A DNA stretch of 64,000 bases from Prochlorococcus sp. AG-402-M18. GTDB taxonomy: Bacteria; Cyanobacteriota; Cyanobacteriia; PCC-6307; Cyanobiaceae. Made by a program: the position numbers and the translations under genes. Below, in pieces: positions 1-8,208 of the stretch. Numbering within the stretch: position 1 is the stretch's first letter; each line of letters starts with the position of its first letter. The notes beneath the pieces are model-generated. The model had not been told where the DNA came from. It saw only the letters and a list, made by a program, of their open reading frames with translations, and did not search any database. The stretch is taken from positions 1 to 64,000 of the forward strand of contig QCIQ01000001.1 of assembly GCA_003216595.1 (NCBI GenBank), in the 5' to 3' direction.

Positions 1-125
1 GGGACTTCCCCTCTTTCTCCTACAAGCTTTGCTTTAGATAACAATCTTGTCATCCACTTTATTTTTTCTTCCTGACTGAGTGCTATTGGTTTTGACAATT
101 TTTTAGATGTTTGGAGAATTATCAA
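1..125 (-). CDS. tadA: Nucleoside deaminase, probable tRNA-specific adenosine deaminase TadA (N-terminal part; gene runs off the left edge)
   Basis: An open minus-strand frame enters the window edge. It reads roughly ...KIKWMTRLLSKAKLVG.. followed by GERGEVP, where the sequence ends. The TadA family converts A34 to inosine in tRNA-Arg; its N-terminus has a WM...A-x-x-GE-x-GEVPVGAV pattern, and the visible part matches up to GEVP. The catalytic HAE and PCxxC motifs lie outside the window. Two TTG starts are possible, at 125 and 98; an in-frame stop lies upstream of 125. The identification rests on about 40 residues, so another deaminase is possible. Confidence 0.55.
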   Translation of the reverse strand, partial: MIILQTSKKLSKPIALSQEEKIKWMTRLLSKAKLVGERGEV

Positions 126-209
126 ATAAAATGCTTATCTAGAGATTAATCATTTTTTTTTTTGGTTTGAACTGGATCATCAAATACTACAAATAGAGAC
201 TTATTTTCT

Positions 210-1577
210 TTGGACCCTTTTGCATCACCTCACAATTTAGATAGAGAACTTCATTCTTTTCTTGCAGAAGCCTCAAGTAATCTTTGTTATTGGTTTGCTG
301 AATCAGGAAGTCAAGGTCCAATGCCTGATTCATTTGATTTGCCTGAGGCCTTTCCTAATAAAAAAGGTGTATCAAATAAAGTTTTATTGAATGATCTTCA
401 ATCATTAATGAATGGTTCTTACCGACCATCTCATCCAAGGGCTCTTGCTCATTTAGATCCTCCTCCCTTGTCAGCATCAATTGTAGGAGAGCTTATTTGT
501 GCAGGTTTAAATAATAATCTTTTGGCTGAAGAATTGTCACCTAGTTTGACATCCCTGGAAAGAAACCTCTGTAAGTGGTTTTGTCAGAAATTAGGTCTTG
601 GTGATTTGTCTGGAGGGGTAGCTGCTAGCGGGGGAAGTTTAAGTAATTTAATGGCATTAGTAATGGCGAGAAAGATTGCTGGTCTAGAAAATGATCCCAC
701 TGCAGTATTTTTTGCAAGTGATGATTGTCATGTCTCATTTTTGAAATCTCTAAGGATTATGGGACTTAAGCAAGAATCTTTGCAAAAAGTTCCTACTGAT
801 GAAAAAGGTAAATTAGATATTTCTTACTTGTCTTCAAATTTAAATAAAATAAAATCTCAGGGAAGGAAATGTTTTGCTGTCGTAGCTACAGCAGGAACTA
901 CCGTAAGAGGAGCGATTGATCCACTTTCTGAAATCGCTCAAGTTTGCAAAGAAGAGAAAGTTTGGCTTCATGTTGATGGTGCAATTGGTGGTATTTATGG
1001 TTTATCCACAAAAACTTCAGAAATTCTTCAAGGTTTAGGTTTCGCCGACTCCATAACTGTTAATCCACAGAAATTATTAGGTATCGCAAAAACTTCCTCT
1101 TTATTACTGGTAGCCAATAAAAATCATCTTTCTTCTACTTTCTCAACTGGACTACCTTATGCCGAACCAATTACAGGAAATGATTTGCATGGAGGAGAAC
1201 TTGGAATTCAAGGTACTAGATCCGGCGAGTCATTGAAATTGTGGATTGGTTTAAGACAATTAGGTGAAGAAGGTATTGAGAAAATACTAATGGATTCTAT
1301 TAAAAGAAGATGTTATTTAGAATCAATAATTGATTCATCAAAATTCGAAATAATTTCAGGCCCTCTTCATCTATTGGCTTTAACACCAATCCACTATACT
1401 TCTTCTCAAGCCTACGATTGGTCTATAAAGACGAGAAAATCTTTATTAGTCAATAATTTTATGCTCTCAAGACCAATGTATGGAGATAGATATTATTTAA
1501 AAGCTGTTATGGGCAACCCTAATACTAAATTTGAGGATTTAAATCTTTTGGCTAATCTTATTAATCATTCAATTTAA
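210..1577 (+). CDS. PLP-dependent decarboxylase family protein (group II, glutamate/diaminobutyrate decarboxylase-like)
   Basis: This 455-residue fold type I PLP enzyme shows the group II decarboxylase layout. A substrate-side PxHPRALAHLDPPP segment lies near residue 75, the cofactor-binding HVDGAIGG near 254-261 (Asp256 would hold the pyridine nitrogen), and NPQK at 285-288 carries the probable Schiff-base Lys288. The family covers L-2,4-diaminobutyrate, glutamate, tyrosine and aspartate decarboxylases; the substrate cannot be read from the sequence. The start is TTG, preceded by an 11-base T run and no clear Shine-Dalgarno. It is divergent from the probable tadA and is followed after one base by a 54-codon ORF. 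Confidence 0.85.
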   Translation: MDPFASPHNLDRELHSFLAEASSNLCYWFAESGSQGPMPDSFDLPEAFPNKKGVSNKVLLNDLQSLMNGSYRPSHPRALAHLDPPPLSASIVGELICAGLNNNLLAEELSPSLTSLERNLCKWFCQKLGLGDLSGGVAASGGSLSNLMALVMARKIAGLENDPTAVFFASDDCHVSFLKSLRIMGLKQESLQKVPTDEKGKLDISYLSSNLNKIKSQGRKCFAVVATAGTTVRGAIDPLSEIAQVCKEEKVWLHVDGAIGGIYGLSTKTSEILQGLGFADSITVNPQKLLGIAKTSSLLLVANKNHLSSTFSTGLPYAEPITGNDLHGGELGIQGTRSGESLKLWIGLRQLGEEGIEKILMDSIKRRCYLESIIDSSKFEIISGPLHLLALTPIHYTSSQAYDWSIKTRKSLLVNNFMLSRPMYGDRYYLKAVMGNPNTKFEDLNLLANLINHSI

Positions 1578-1578
1578 A

Positions 1579-1743
1579 ATGAATAAGGATTTTTTTAATA
1601 AAAAAAATATATTGGCTTTTATAACAGCTACAATATCAATCTTTATTGGCCTGATTTATTTAGCATTGGTTTTTATTTTAGATTTTAGAGGTCCTATGAG
1701 CCCTCCACCCTCGGAGGCTTTGATCTCGGCGGTAATTTTTTAA
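1579..1743 (+). CDS. Small single-span membrane protein, unknown function (54 aa)
   Basis: ATG one base after the stop of the decarboxylase opens a 54-codon frame. The protein has a basic N-terminus (MNKDFFNKKN), one strongly hydrophobic helix over about residues 11-35, a DFRGP turn and a proline-rich tail (MSPPPSEAL). Position and composition suggest translational coupling to the upstream gene. Its last 50 bases run antisense through the 3' end of the convergent GTPase gene. I do not recognise the family. The hydrophobic segment argues for a real product, but chance remains possible. Confidence 0.55.
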   Translation: MNKDFFNKKNILAFITATISIFIGLIYLALVFILDFRGPMSPPPSEALISAVIF

Positions 1744-3238
1744 ATTTTCTTTCAACTAAAGGATCAATAACCCTTTCATAAGCCCTTCGAATAAAACTTT
1801 TGAAATACTCATCTCTTTTATTTAGGTTGTAATGATATTCAACAACTTCTTGGATTCCACCATCTCCCCAATTTTGGTCTTGTTGGAAATAAGTTATGAA
1901 ACTTGCTCCTGCAATTCTAGTAAGCCAGGATACGCTTACACCTTGAATTACTTTGCTAACAACTAATGTAGGAAGTGACAGACTTAATGTTGAGCTTATT
2001 AATGAAACCCCACCCTGAACTAAACCCATAGTTGCAAGTGTTTTCCCTACCGAAATTGCTAAATTTTTTGCTCTATCTTTTGTTATTTCAACACCATAGA
2101 TTTTTGCTATTTCAATTACCATTTGTGCATTCACAGCCGCTGCCGCGATCATATCTATAATAGGTAATGGTGTTAGTATTAATGCTCCGCTACTAAGCCA
2201 ACCATACTTATCAACACATTTTTTGGCTGATTGACTTCTTTGTTTAACTAATAATTTCTTACCTTCTTTCCCAAGATTGCTGCATTGAAGCAAAATATTA
2301 TCTGCGATTAGCTCTTCACCTTCTTCATGTAGGATATTTGCTAATCTTCTAATTAAACTATCGATTTCAGGGGCTGGTTGATAGGGCTTTTTGCCAGGCA
2401 ATGCTAATGTCTGTGGGGATGCGGATGTACAAATAATATCTTTTGGTTCAATAAAATCACTACATCTAGAATTGAGGATTTCTATTAATCTTTTTTCTTC
2501 ATTTTCTCCTCTTAAATCTATTTTATTAAGAACAAGTAATAGTCTTTTGCCTGATTTAGATAAACTCCTGATTGTTTTTGTTTCTTCAGAACGTAAATCT
2601 CCTTCTATTACTACTAACATTAAATCAGCCTTTCGTGCTTCTATTAAGGCACTTTTTTCCCTTTCTCTACCTCCTTCCCCCGCTTCTAATATTCCTGGAG
2701 TATCAATGATTTTTATTCCCCTTGGAAGACCTTTAAGTTTAAGTCGGAAGGTTTCTTTTTCTCTTGTTGATCCCATCTCAGGACTAACTTTACCTACTAT
2801 TCTTTTTAAAAGAGCTCTTATTAGTGAAGTTTTTCCACTAGAACCAATTCCAAAGACTACTAAAATAATATCCCCTCTTTCTAGTTCTAACGAAACTCTA
2901 TCCTTTTCATCTTTTAGGGCCTTGGCCTGGACTTTGTCATTAATTAATCTGATTAACTGATCAATACTTTTTAATGATTTACCTGCAGCTTGCTTTTTGC
3001 TTATTAATGACAAATCTATTAATTTCTTCTCACTCTTAATTTTAAAAATCGATTTTAAACTGTTTTTTAACCAATCTATTTTCTTTGAATAGCTTAATCC
3101 GCTTATTAATAACACTGTAATTAATACCGCAGGTATATTTATTAATCTAATTATTGCTCCAACTAAACCTACAAATATCAAGCTAATGAAAATTATCAAT
3201 ATATAAAATATTAATTTCTTTGAATTATAGATTTTCAT
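1694..3238 (-). CDS. Membrane-associated Era-like GTPase with DUF697 C-terminal domain
   Basis: The 514-residue protein starts with two closely spaced membrane helices (about 9-30 and 35-49). A P-loop GTPase domain follows, with GxGSSGKTS at 130-138, DTPG at 179-182 and NKID at 238-241. A C-terminal DUF697 region contains hydrophobic stretches such as SSGALILTPLPIIDMIAAAA. This architecture is common in cyanobacteria and chloroplast relatives. The cellular role is not established; membrane-bound GTP switching is the safe description. The gene ends in a 50-base overlap with the small plus-strand ORF and lies downstream of bioY-lspA on the same strand. Confidence 0.85.
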   Translation of the reverse strand: MKIYNSKKLIFYILIIFISLIFVGLVGAIIRLINIPAVLITVLLISGLSYSKKIDWLKNSLKSIFKIKSEKKLIDLSLISKKQAAGKSLKSIDQLIRLINDKVQAKALKDEKDRVSLELERGDIILVVFGIGSSGKTSLIRALLKRIVGKVSPEMGSTREKETFRLKLKGLPRGIKIIDTPGILEAGEGGREREKSALIEARKADLMLVVIEGDLRSEETKTIRSLSKSGKRLLLVLNKIDLRGENEEKRLIEILNSRCSDFIEPKDIICTSASPQTLALPGKKPYQPAPEIDSLIRRLANILHEEGEELIADNILLQCSNLGKEGKKLLVKQRSQSAKKCVDKYGWLSSGALILTPLPIIDMIAAAAVNAQMVIEIAKIYGVEITKDRAKNLAISVGKTLATMGLVQGGVSLISSTLSLSLPTLVVSKVIQGVSVSWLTRIAGASFITYFQQDQNWGDGGIQEVVEYHYNLNKRDEYFKSFIRRAYERVIDPLVERKFKKLPPRSKPPRVEGS

Positions 3239-3256
3239 ATTATAACTACCAATAGA

Positions 3257-3733
3257 CTAATACGTTATTCTTGACTTATTTTTAGTAATATCAATTATAA
3301 AACATATTATAGCAATATTTATTGACACGTCCGCTACATTAAAAATAGGAAAATTAATTGGAACTAGCTCTAAAAAATCAAGAACATATCCTTTGAATAG
3401 TCTATCAATTCCATTTCCTATTGTACCGCCTAAAAGATATGCAAGTCCAATAAAATTCCAATAGGATTTTGGTGGGGATTTTAAAATTATAGTAATTAAT
3501 AATAATGAGGCGATAACACTTGTAATAGTAAGAAAGTTTGTTGAGTTGCTAAAAATGCTAAATGCAGCTCCTTTGTTTTTTACTAGGGTGAAATTTAATA
3601 GATTAGGAATAATATTTTTAGATCTTTCAAAGCCTAATGTACTTAATACTATAAACTTACTAACTTGATCTAATAAAACAATTAAAAGAGAGTAAGCTAT
3701 TATTTTCATTTTTCTAGTCTTAAATGAAATCAT
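3257..3733 (-). CDS. lspA: Lipoprotein signal peptidase (signal peptidase II)
   Basis: This four-helix inner membrane aspartic protease removes the signal peptide from prolipoproteins after lipidation. The two catalytic aspartates sit in GNGIDR (Asp110 in the numbering used here) and FNVAD (Asp135). The VKNKGAAFS segment of the family is also present. The longest frame would begin inside bioY. I chose the ATG at 3733 because it forms an ATGA overlap with the bioY stop and leaves 158 residues, the normal length. A candidate client is the DevB-like lipoprotein at 8209. Confidence 0.92.
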   Translation of the reverse strand: MISFKTRKMKIIAYSLLIVLLDQVSKFIVLSTLGFERSKNIIPNLLNFTLVKNKGAAFSIFSNSTNFLTITSVIASLLLITIILKSPPKSYWNFIGLAYLLGGTIGNGIDRLFKGYVLDFLELVPINFPIFNVADVSINIAIICFIIDITKNKSRITY

Positions 3734-4302
3734 TTTACTAATAATATACCTTTTAATAATATTGATAATAGACTTATTGATATGCATAGTAATAATTGAG
3801 TTGGAAAAGGTATCAAAGTATTTATCCAAATAAGATCAGATAAAGAATCAAATGAATTTCCAACTATTTTGCCAAGAATTAGATAAATAATACCTATAAT
3901 ATGCACAATGCATAATGATATGGCTGTATATAATGAATAATTTATTAAATTAGCTTTTAAAGTATTTTTAGCTAAAAATCCACATGTCCAAGCAGCAGGA
4001 ATAAGTCCTAATAAGTATCCGAATTCATGAGTTAAGATATAACCTACACTTCCACCTCCATGAAAAACAGGTAAATAGAATAAACCTATAATCAAATACG
4101 AAATTGCAGAAATTGTTCCTATTTCGGGTCCACATAGCAATGAAGTCAAAAGAAGCCCCTGGATTTGCCAATTGCTATTAAGTTGGATATTTGAGAGAGA
4201 TAGGTTTTCTTGAGGAATAATTATTGATGAAGATATCATTGCGCATATTATGATTAACATTACGCCAGTTATTGCTTTTACTGCGTTACTAAATTTGTGC
4301 AA
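3730..4302 (-). CDS. bioY: BioY-type biotin transporter (ECF S component)
   Basis: A 190-residue, highly hydrophobic protein with about six predicted helices. It matches the BioY family in NWQIQGLLLTSLLCGPEIGTISAISYLIIGLF and in PVFHGGGSVGYILTHEFGYLLG, which together hold the helix 1-3 signature. BioY is the substrate-binding subunit that imports biotin, with or without an ECF energising module; no EcfA or EcfT gene is adjacent. It forms a two-gene unit with lspA through an ATGA overlap. Confidence 0.88.
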   Translation of the reverse strand: MHKFSNAVKAITGVMLIIICAMISSSIIIPQENLSLSNIQLNSNWQIQGLLLTSLLCGPEIGTISAISYLIIGLFYLPVFHGGGSVGYILTHEFGYLLGLIPAAWTCGFLAKNTLKANLINYSLYTAISLCIVHIIGIIYLILGKIVGNSFDSLSDLIWINTLIPFPTQLLLCISISLLSILLKGILLVK

Positions 4303-4386
4303 TGAATTGAATCAGCTTAACTTATATATTATTATTTACAAATTGATTGATATGTCAATAAGATCATTTAGAACTACTTAGTCATA

Positions 4387-4608
4387 ATGAAATTTTCAGT
4401 TGGAGAAAAAGTATCCTTACAAGTTCCTTTGCCATATTTGAAGACAGCAGATTCTATATCAATGCTGAGACCTCCTGATCTAGTCTCTCTCGATGAGGTT
4501 GGCGTAATTATTGCAATAAGATCAAATGATTTATTAGAAGTGAAATTTAGAAGGGGCAATTTCTTGATACCTTCTGAAAGGCTTAAGAATCTGGGTAAAG
4601 ATAACTGA
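4387..4608 (+). CDS. DUF3148 protein, CRR42-like (NDH-1 complex assembly)
   Basis: A 73-residue protein with the family signature PYLKTADSISMLRPPDLV near residues 17-35, followed by EVGVI and VKFRRGNFLI, consistent with a small SH3-like barrel. DUF3148 is found in cyanobacteria and plants; the Arabidopsis member CRR42 is needed for chloroplast NDH assembly. A similar role in cyanobacterial NDH-1 is inference. The gene is convergent with the M16 peptidase pair and has GATAACTGA at its stop. Confidence 0.8.
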   Translation: MKFSVGEKVSLQVPLPYLKTADSISMLRPPDLVSLDEVGVIIAIRSNDLLEVKFRRGNFLIPSERLKNLGKDN

Positions 4609-4626
4609 TAATTAAATGAGACTTGA

Positions 4627-5874
4627 TTAGGGTTTCCAATTTATAGTGATTTTCCGAATAACTTCTTTGTTACTACAAACGCTTAGCACTGGGTTCTTTA
4701 AATATTTTTTAGCAGCACCCTTGATTTCTTTACTGGTTATACTTTCGAGTCGCAGAAGAATTTCTTTATCATGATCCTTTGTTAGACCAATCCCTAAAAG
4801 ATGAGCTTTATGCTCAGCCCTTTGACTAATACTCTGAAAAGAATGTGCCATTTGACCACGAAATTTTATCTTTACAAGTTCTAATTCTTCAGGAGAGATT
4901 TCACTATTAATAATTTTTTCCCAACAATCTATTAGTAATTGAAGAGTAAGGATTGCTTTCTCTTCAGTTGTAGAGGCGTGCATAATAAAAGGTGCTTGAT
5001 TCTCTCTAATAGGATGATAAACGCCTGCTTCATAAACTACTCCATACTTTTCCCTCAGAACTTTAAATAGTAAACTTGACATCCCATAACCTAAGTAACA
5101 TGATAATAATCTAAGCAAAATATCAGATTTATTATCATACCTAATTGTTGCCTTACCTATTAGCAGAATTACCTGTTTTGTATTTAATGGTCGTTTGCAA
5201 ATACTATTGATTTCATTGTTTTCAATTATAATTTTATTATTATTTTTAGTAGATTTATTCTGTGCATTAAAATCTTCACTAATCCCCTTAAATGCAATTG
5301 AATTCTCTATATAACTTTCTATGTCAATTGGAAAATGTCCTGAAATTACTAAGTTTTTCTTTCTATAAATTAATGAGTCTGCAAAAGGCACTATATCTCT
5401 TTTATTGATTTTGTTAATAGCATCTATTGATCCCAGTGGATCATGTCCATATGGTCCATCTCCGTATACCATCTTTCTCCAGCCATCAAAAGCCAGTTGA
5501 TATGTGCTTTCTTTTTGTCTTTTAATGGCTTTTATGGTTAGATCTTTTTCTAATTCTATTTGATCTATTTGAAGTAGAGGTTTTGTAATCATCCAACCAA
5601 TTAAAGGAAGAAGTTTATAAGCATCACTTTCGATACATTTAAGACTTATTAGAAGACCATCTTCGTATGTATCAAAGTTTAAATTTGCTCCAGAACTTTC
5701 TACGATTTCAGCAATTTGTCTATTGTTATATGGTCCACAACCTCTAAGCATCGTTGAGCTTAAAAGTTGATGGATCCCTTTTTTATCTTTTGGATCATTT
5801 CTACTACCCCCTTCTATCCATAGTTTTGCGGACATTATATTTTTACTATTAAGTTTGTCTAGAATTATGTTCAT
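4627..5874 (-). CDS. M16 family peptidase-like subunit lacking the zinc motif
   Basis: The 415-residue protein has the two-lobe M16 fold. In place of HxxEH there is HQLLSSTMLRG near residues 40-50, so catalytic metal binding is not expected. The C-terminal lobe carries a YGxGMSSLLFKVLREK..YGVVY pattern, normal for the R/Y-containing non-catalytic subunit. It lies two bases downstream of a sister gene that has an intact motif. The pair fits the heterodimeric active/inactive arrangement known for many bacterial M16 proteins and mitochondrial processing peptidase. Confidence 0.88.
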   Translation of the reverse strand: MNIILDKLNSKNIMSAKLWIEGGSRNDPKDKKGIHQLLSSTMLRGCGPYNNRQIAEIVESSGANLNFDTYEDGLLISLKCIESDAYKLLPLIGWMITKPLLQIDQIELEKDLTIKAIKRQKESTYQLAFDGWRKMVYGDGPYGHDPLGSIDAINKINKRDIVPFADSLIYRKKNLVISGHFPIDIESYIENSIAFKGISEDFNAQNKSTKNNNKIIIENNEINSICKRPLNTKQVILLIGKATIRYDNKSDILLRLLSCYLGYGMSSLLFKVLREKYGVVYEAGVYHPIRENQAPFIMHASTTEEKAILTLQLLIDCWEKIINSEISPEELELVKIKFRGQMAHSFQSISQRAEHKAHLLGIGLTKDHDKEILLRLESITSKEIKGAAKKYLKNPVLSVCSNKEVIRKITINWKP

Positions 5875-5876
5875 AT

Positions 5877-7109
5877 TTACTTCTCAGGTTCAGCAATTAA
5901 TGTAAATGCAATATCTGGATTAAATAATGGAAAAATTAATTCATCTAAGCGTGAAGTTGTCCAATATGAAATATCATCTATTGATTTTAATATTGACTGG
6001 TGTCGACCCCATAGAGCTTGATTACCTAATGTTGATGCAATTTGAGTACTCAACTCTAGACCAAAATAAATATTATTTATGACTAATTTCTTTGCTCGTT
6101 CTAAATCTTTATTAGTAACTAAATCTCTAGTTAATTCTTTAAGAATTTTATTAATTTCACATTCGGCAATTTTAATATTTTCATATGGACAACTGACATC
6201 TAAAAGAATTAATCCACCCTCTTCAAGGATTTGCAAATCTATATCTATTGATTCAATAATACGTTTTTCTTCTCTTAATTCCTTAACAATAAGACTACTT
6301 TTACCTTCGCATAACATTGTAGCAACTATTTCTGCACCTAAAATCAAGATCTGTTCTTTTGCAGGTGGAAGTTTCCAGGCTTTCAATATTCTTCCTCCCT
6401 CAAGCCTTGGAACAGTAAATCTTTTATAGCCTTTATTAAATGAAGTTTTTTTTATTATAGCTTCCTTTTTTGAGATCTTTTCTAATTCCTTAAGTTTACT
6501 ATTATTAATTATTGAGTGAATTTCGGTAGGCAATTCTCCTGCTATACATAGTGTACAGTTTTTACCTACATAATGATTTTTGTGGAATAGTTTCATTTGT
6601 TTAGGATTTATACTTTTAACAGTTTTTTTATCACCAAGTATTGGTTTCGAATATCTATGAGGTGTTAAACATTCCTTTAATAATTTCATATAAATAATTT
6701 CATCTGGCTGCTCAATATTTTGTGCGATTTCCTCTAAAACTACTTCTTTCTCCATTTCAAAGGCATCTTGTTCAATTTTAGGAAATAATAATAATTCTAA
6801 TATTAATTTTAGTCCTTCTTCTATTTTTTCTGGGGGTACAAGAACGTGATAGTGAACATCGTCTAATCCAGTTGCTGCATTACTACTTCCACCAAGAGAT
6901 TCAATTTTTAAATCGAATTCGCCTTCTTTAAGGTTCTTACTCCCTTTAAAAATCATATGCTCTAAGAAATGAGCCATTCCTTCTTCATCTTTCTTTTCAT
7001 AGAGACTTCCTCCTTTGCACCAAAAGTCGATACAAGTCAACGTTGATTGTTCTATATCAGCTACAACACATGTAGCACCATTAGGTAATGACCAATGATT
7101 TACTTTCAT
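5877..7109 (-). CDS. M16 family zinc metallopeptidase, catalytic subunit
   Basis: This 410-residue inverzincin has HFLEH at 47-51 (two zinc His and catalytic Glu50). The third zinc ligand is the second Glu of VVLEEI, Glu127, 76 residues after His51 as expected. Members degrade small peptides or process presequences; in cyanobacteria a pair like this is thought to clear transit or signal peptide fragments, but the substrate is unproven here. It is first in the two-gene unit and faces a 371-base divergent gap before pcyA. Confidence 0.92.
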   Translation of the reverse strand: MKVNHWSLPNGATCVVADIEQSTLTCIDFWCKGGSLYEKKDEEGMAHFLEHMIFKGSKNLKEGEFDLKIESLGGSSNAATGLDDVHYHVLVPPEKIEEGLKLILELLLFPKIEQDAFEMEKEVVLEEIAQNIEQPDEIIYMKLLKECLTPHRYSKPILGDKKTVKSINPKQMKLFHKNHYVGKNCTLCIAGELPTEIHSIINNSKLKELEKISKKEAIIKKTSFNKGYKRFTVPRLEGGRILKAWKLPPAKEQILILGAEIVATMLCEGKSSLIVKELREEKRIIESIDIDLQILEEGGLILLDVSCPYENIKIAECEINKILKELTRDLVTNKDLERAKKLVINNIYFGLELSTQIASTLGNQALWGRHQSILKSIDDISYWTTSRLDELIFPLFNPDIAFTLIAEPEK

Positions 7110-7165
7110 TCTAAATATCTTAAAGCAACTTAAATCTTTGTGCTATATTAATATATGGTAATAAG

Positions 7166-7205
7166 AATTAGAAAATGAAAATCACTAGATTTTCATTTTC
7201 TAATT
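7166..7205. terminator. Long AT-rich perfect hairpin, terminator-like, in a divergent gap
   Basis: Arms 7166-7183 and 7188-7205 are exact inverted repeats (AATTAGAAAATGAAAATC and its complement) around the 4-base loop ACTA, giving an 18-bp stem. It lies 57 bases upstream of the M16 start and 275 bases upstream of pcyA, so it ends neither gene. It could terminate an unannotated short transcript on either strand or act as a protein site. The rest of 7206-7400 is AT-rich, and I see no convincing ORF or tRNA in it. Confidence 0.5.
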
Positions 7206-7401
7206 TGTAAAAGATTAATTTCATATTAGTTTCATTTTTTTATCTATACTTCATTCCATATTTAAAACTCCCTATTTACCTGCTTTATTCTTAGTATCTT
7301 ATTCTTTATCTAAATTCAATTAAACCTTTGAACCCTTTATTTTTATTCACCTGTCTTCATATGAAAAATTTCTTATTTAGTTTTTTTAGCCTTAATAATC
7401 A

Positions 7402-7407
7402 TATAAT
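7402..7407 (+). promoter_or_regulatory. Candidate -10 box for pcyA
   Basis: An exact TATAAT lies 73 bases upstream of the TTG start of pcyA, in an AT-rich stretch. There is no obvious -35 hexamer, which is common for Prochlorococcus promoters. It would give a leader of about 65 bases. Assigned by motif only. Confidence 0.4.
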
Positions 7408-7480
7408 GTTGTGTAAGCATAGTTATAAATAACAGTTTCTATGAATCTTATCCAAACCCTTTTAGTTTGAGTTACTAGTT

Positions 7481-8206
7481 TTGGAGTCAGTTTTTTGCAT
7501 TCAAAGTAAATTGAATCCTCTTTTGCTTGAGGCTTTCGAACTTATCCAGAATAGAATTAATTCGTTGACTGATGTTGAATCTCTGTGCATTGAACCTAAT
7601 TTGAGCAAGATTTATAGCAATCTAAATAAAGAGGAATTATTTATTATTAACGAATTTTATCAAGCAAAAGGATTTAGAAAAATTCATTTGGAGGTTGCAA
7701 TGCTTGGAAAATCACTTCAAATACTCCATTGCGTCTTTTTCCCTGACCCTTGCTATGAACTTCCCATATTTGGAGCTGATTTGGTAGTTAATTCAAATAA
7801 TATTTCCGCCGCCATTGTTGATTTGTCACCTGTTGGGAGACATTTGCCTGATTCCCTGATTTCTCAAATGAGATCATTAAAAATCCCTAAATTCACTGAG
7901 CCTGGGAAGCTACCTGACTGGGGATTTATCTTTTCTCCTTATGTATGCTTTATTCGTCCAGTTGATTTTCTCGAAGAAAAATTATTTTTAGAACTCATTG
8001 ATCAGTATTTGTCACTACTATTGTCCTTATTAGTTAAGCTAGGTAAAAACGAAATTGATTCGTTGGAGACTATGGATAGATTTAATTATCAAAAACGATA
8101 TTGCTTAAATCAAAAACGTAATGATAAAACCAGAGGGATTTTAACTAAATTTTTTGGTTCGTCTTGGGCTAACGAATACATAAATAAAATCCTTTTTGAT
8201 TGTTAG
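7481..8206 (+). CDS. pcyA: Phycocyanobilin:ferredoxin oxidoreductase
   Basis: PcyA makes phycocyanobilin from biliverdin IXalpha using four ferredoxin electrons. The three catalytic residues known from Synechocystis PcyA (Glu76, His88, Asp105) align by spacing with Glu71 (HLEVA), His83 (ILHCVF) and Asp100 (FGADLV); the 12 and 17 residue gaps are identical. Length is 241 residues. The only start after the in-frame TAG at 7463 is TTG at 7481. Retention in an organism without full phycobilisomes suggests bilins for residual phycoerythrin or for signalling. The exporter genes follow directly. Confidence 0.95.
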   Translation: MESVFCIQSKLNPLLLEAFELIQNRINSLTDVESLCIEPNLSKIYSNLNKEELFIINEFYQAKGFRKIHLEVAMLGKSLQILHCVFFPDPCYELPIFGADLVVNSNNISAAIVDLSPVGRHLPDSLISQMRSLKIPKFTEPGKLPDWGFIFSPYVCFIRPVDFLEEKLFLELIDQYLSLLLSLLVKLGKNEIDSLETMDRFNYQKRYCLNQKRNDKTRGILTKFFGSSWANEYINKILFDC

Positions 8207-8208
8207 TT

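Noticed and set aside
2391-2960. Long plus-strand open frame of 189 codons
   Set aside because: Lies fully antisense to the well-supported GTPase gene; Ser/Leu-rich shadow composition.
7360-7431. 23-codon plus-strand ORF in the pcyA leader (MKNFLFSFFS..)
   Set aside because: No ribosome site, overlaps the proposed -10 box, and composition is what AT-rich DNA gives by chance.
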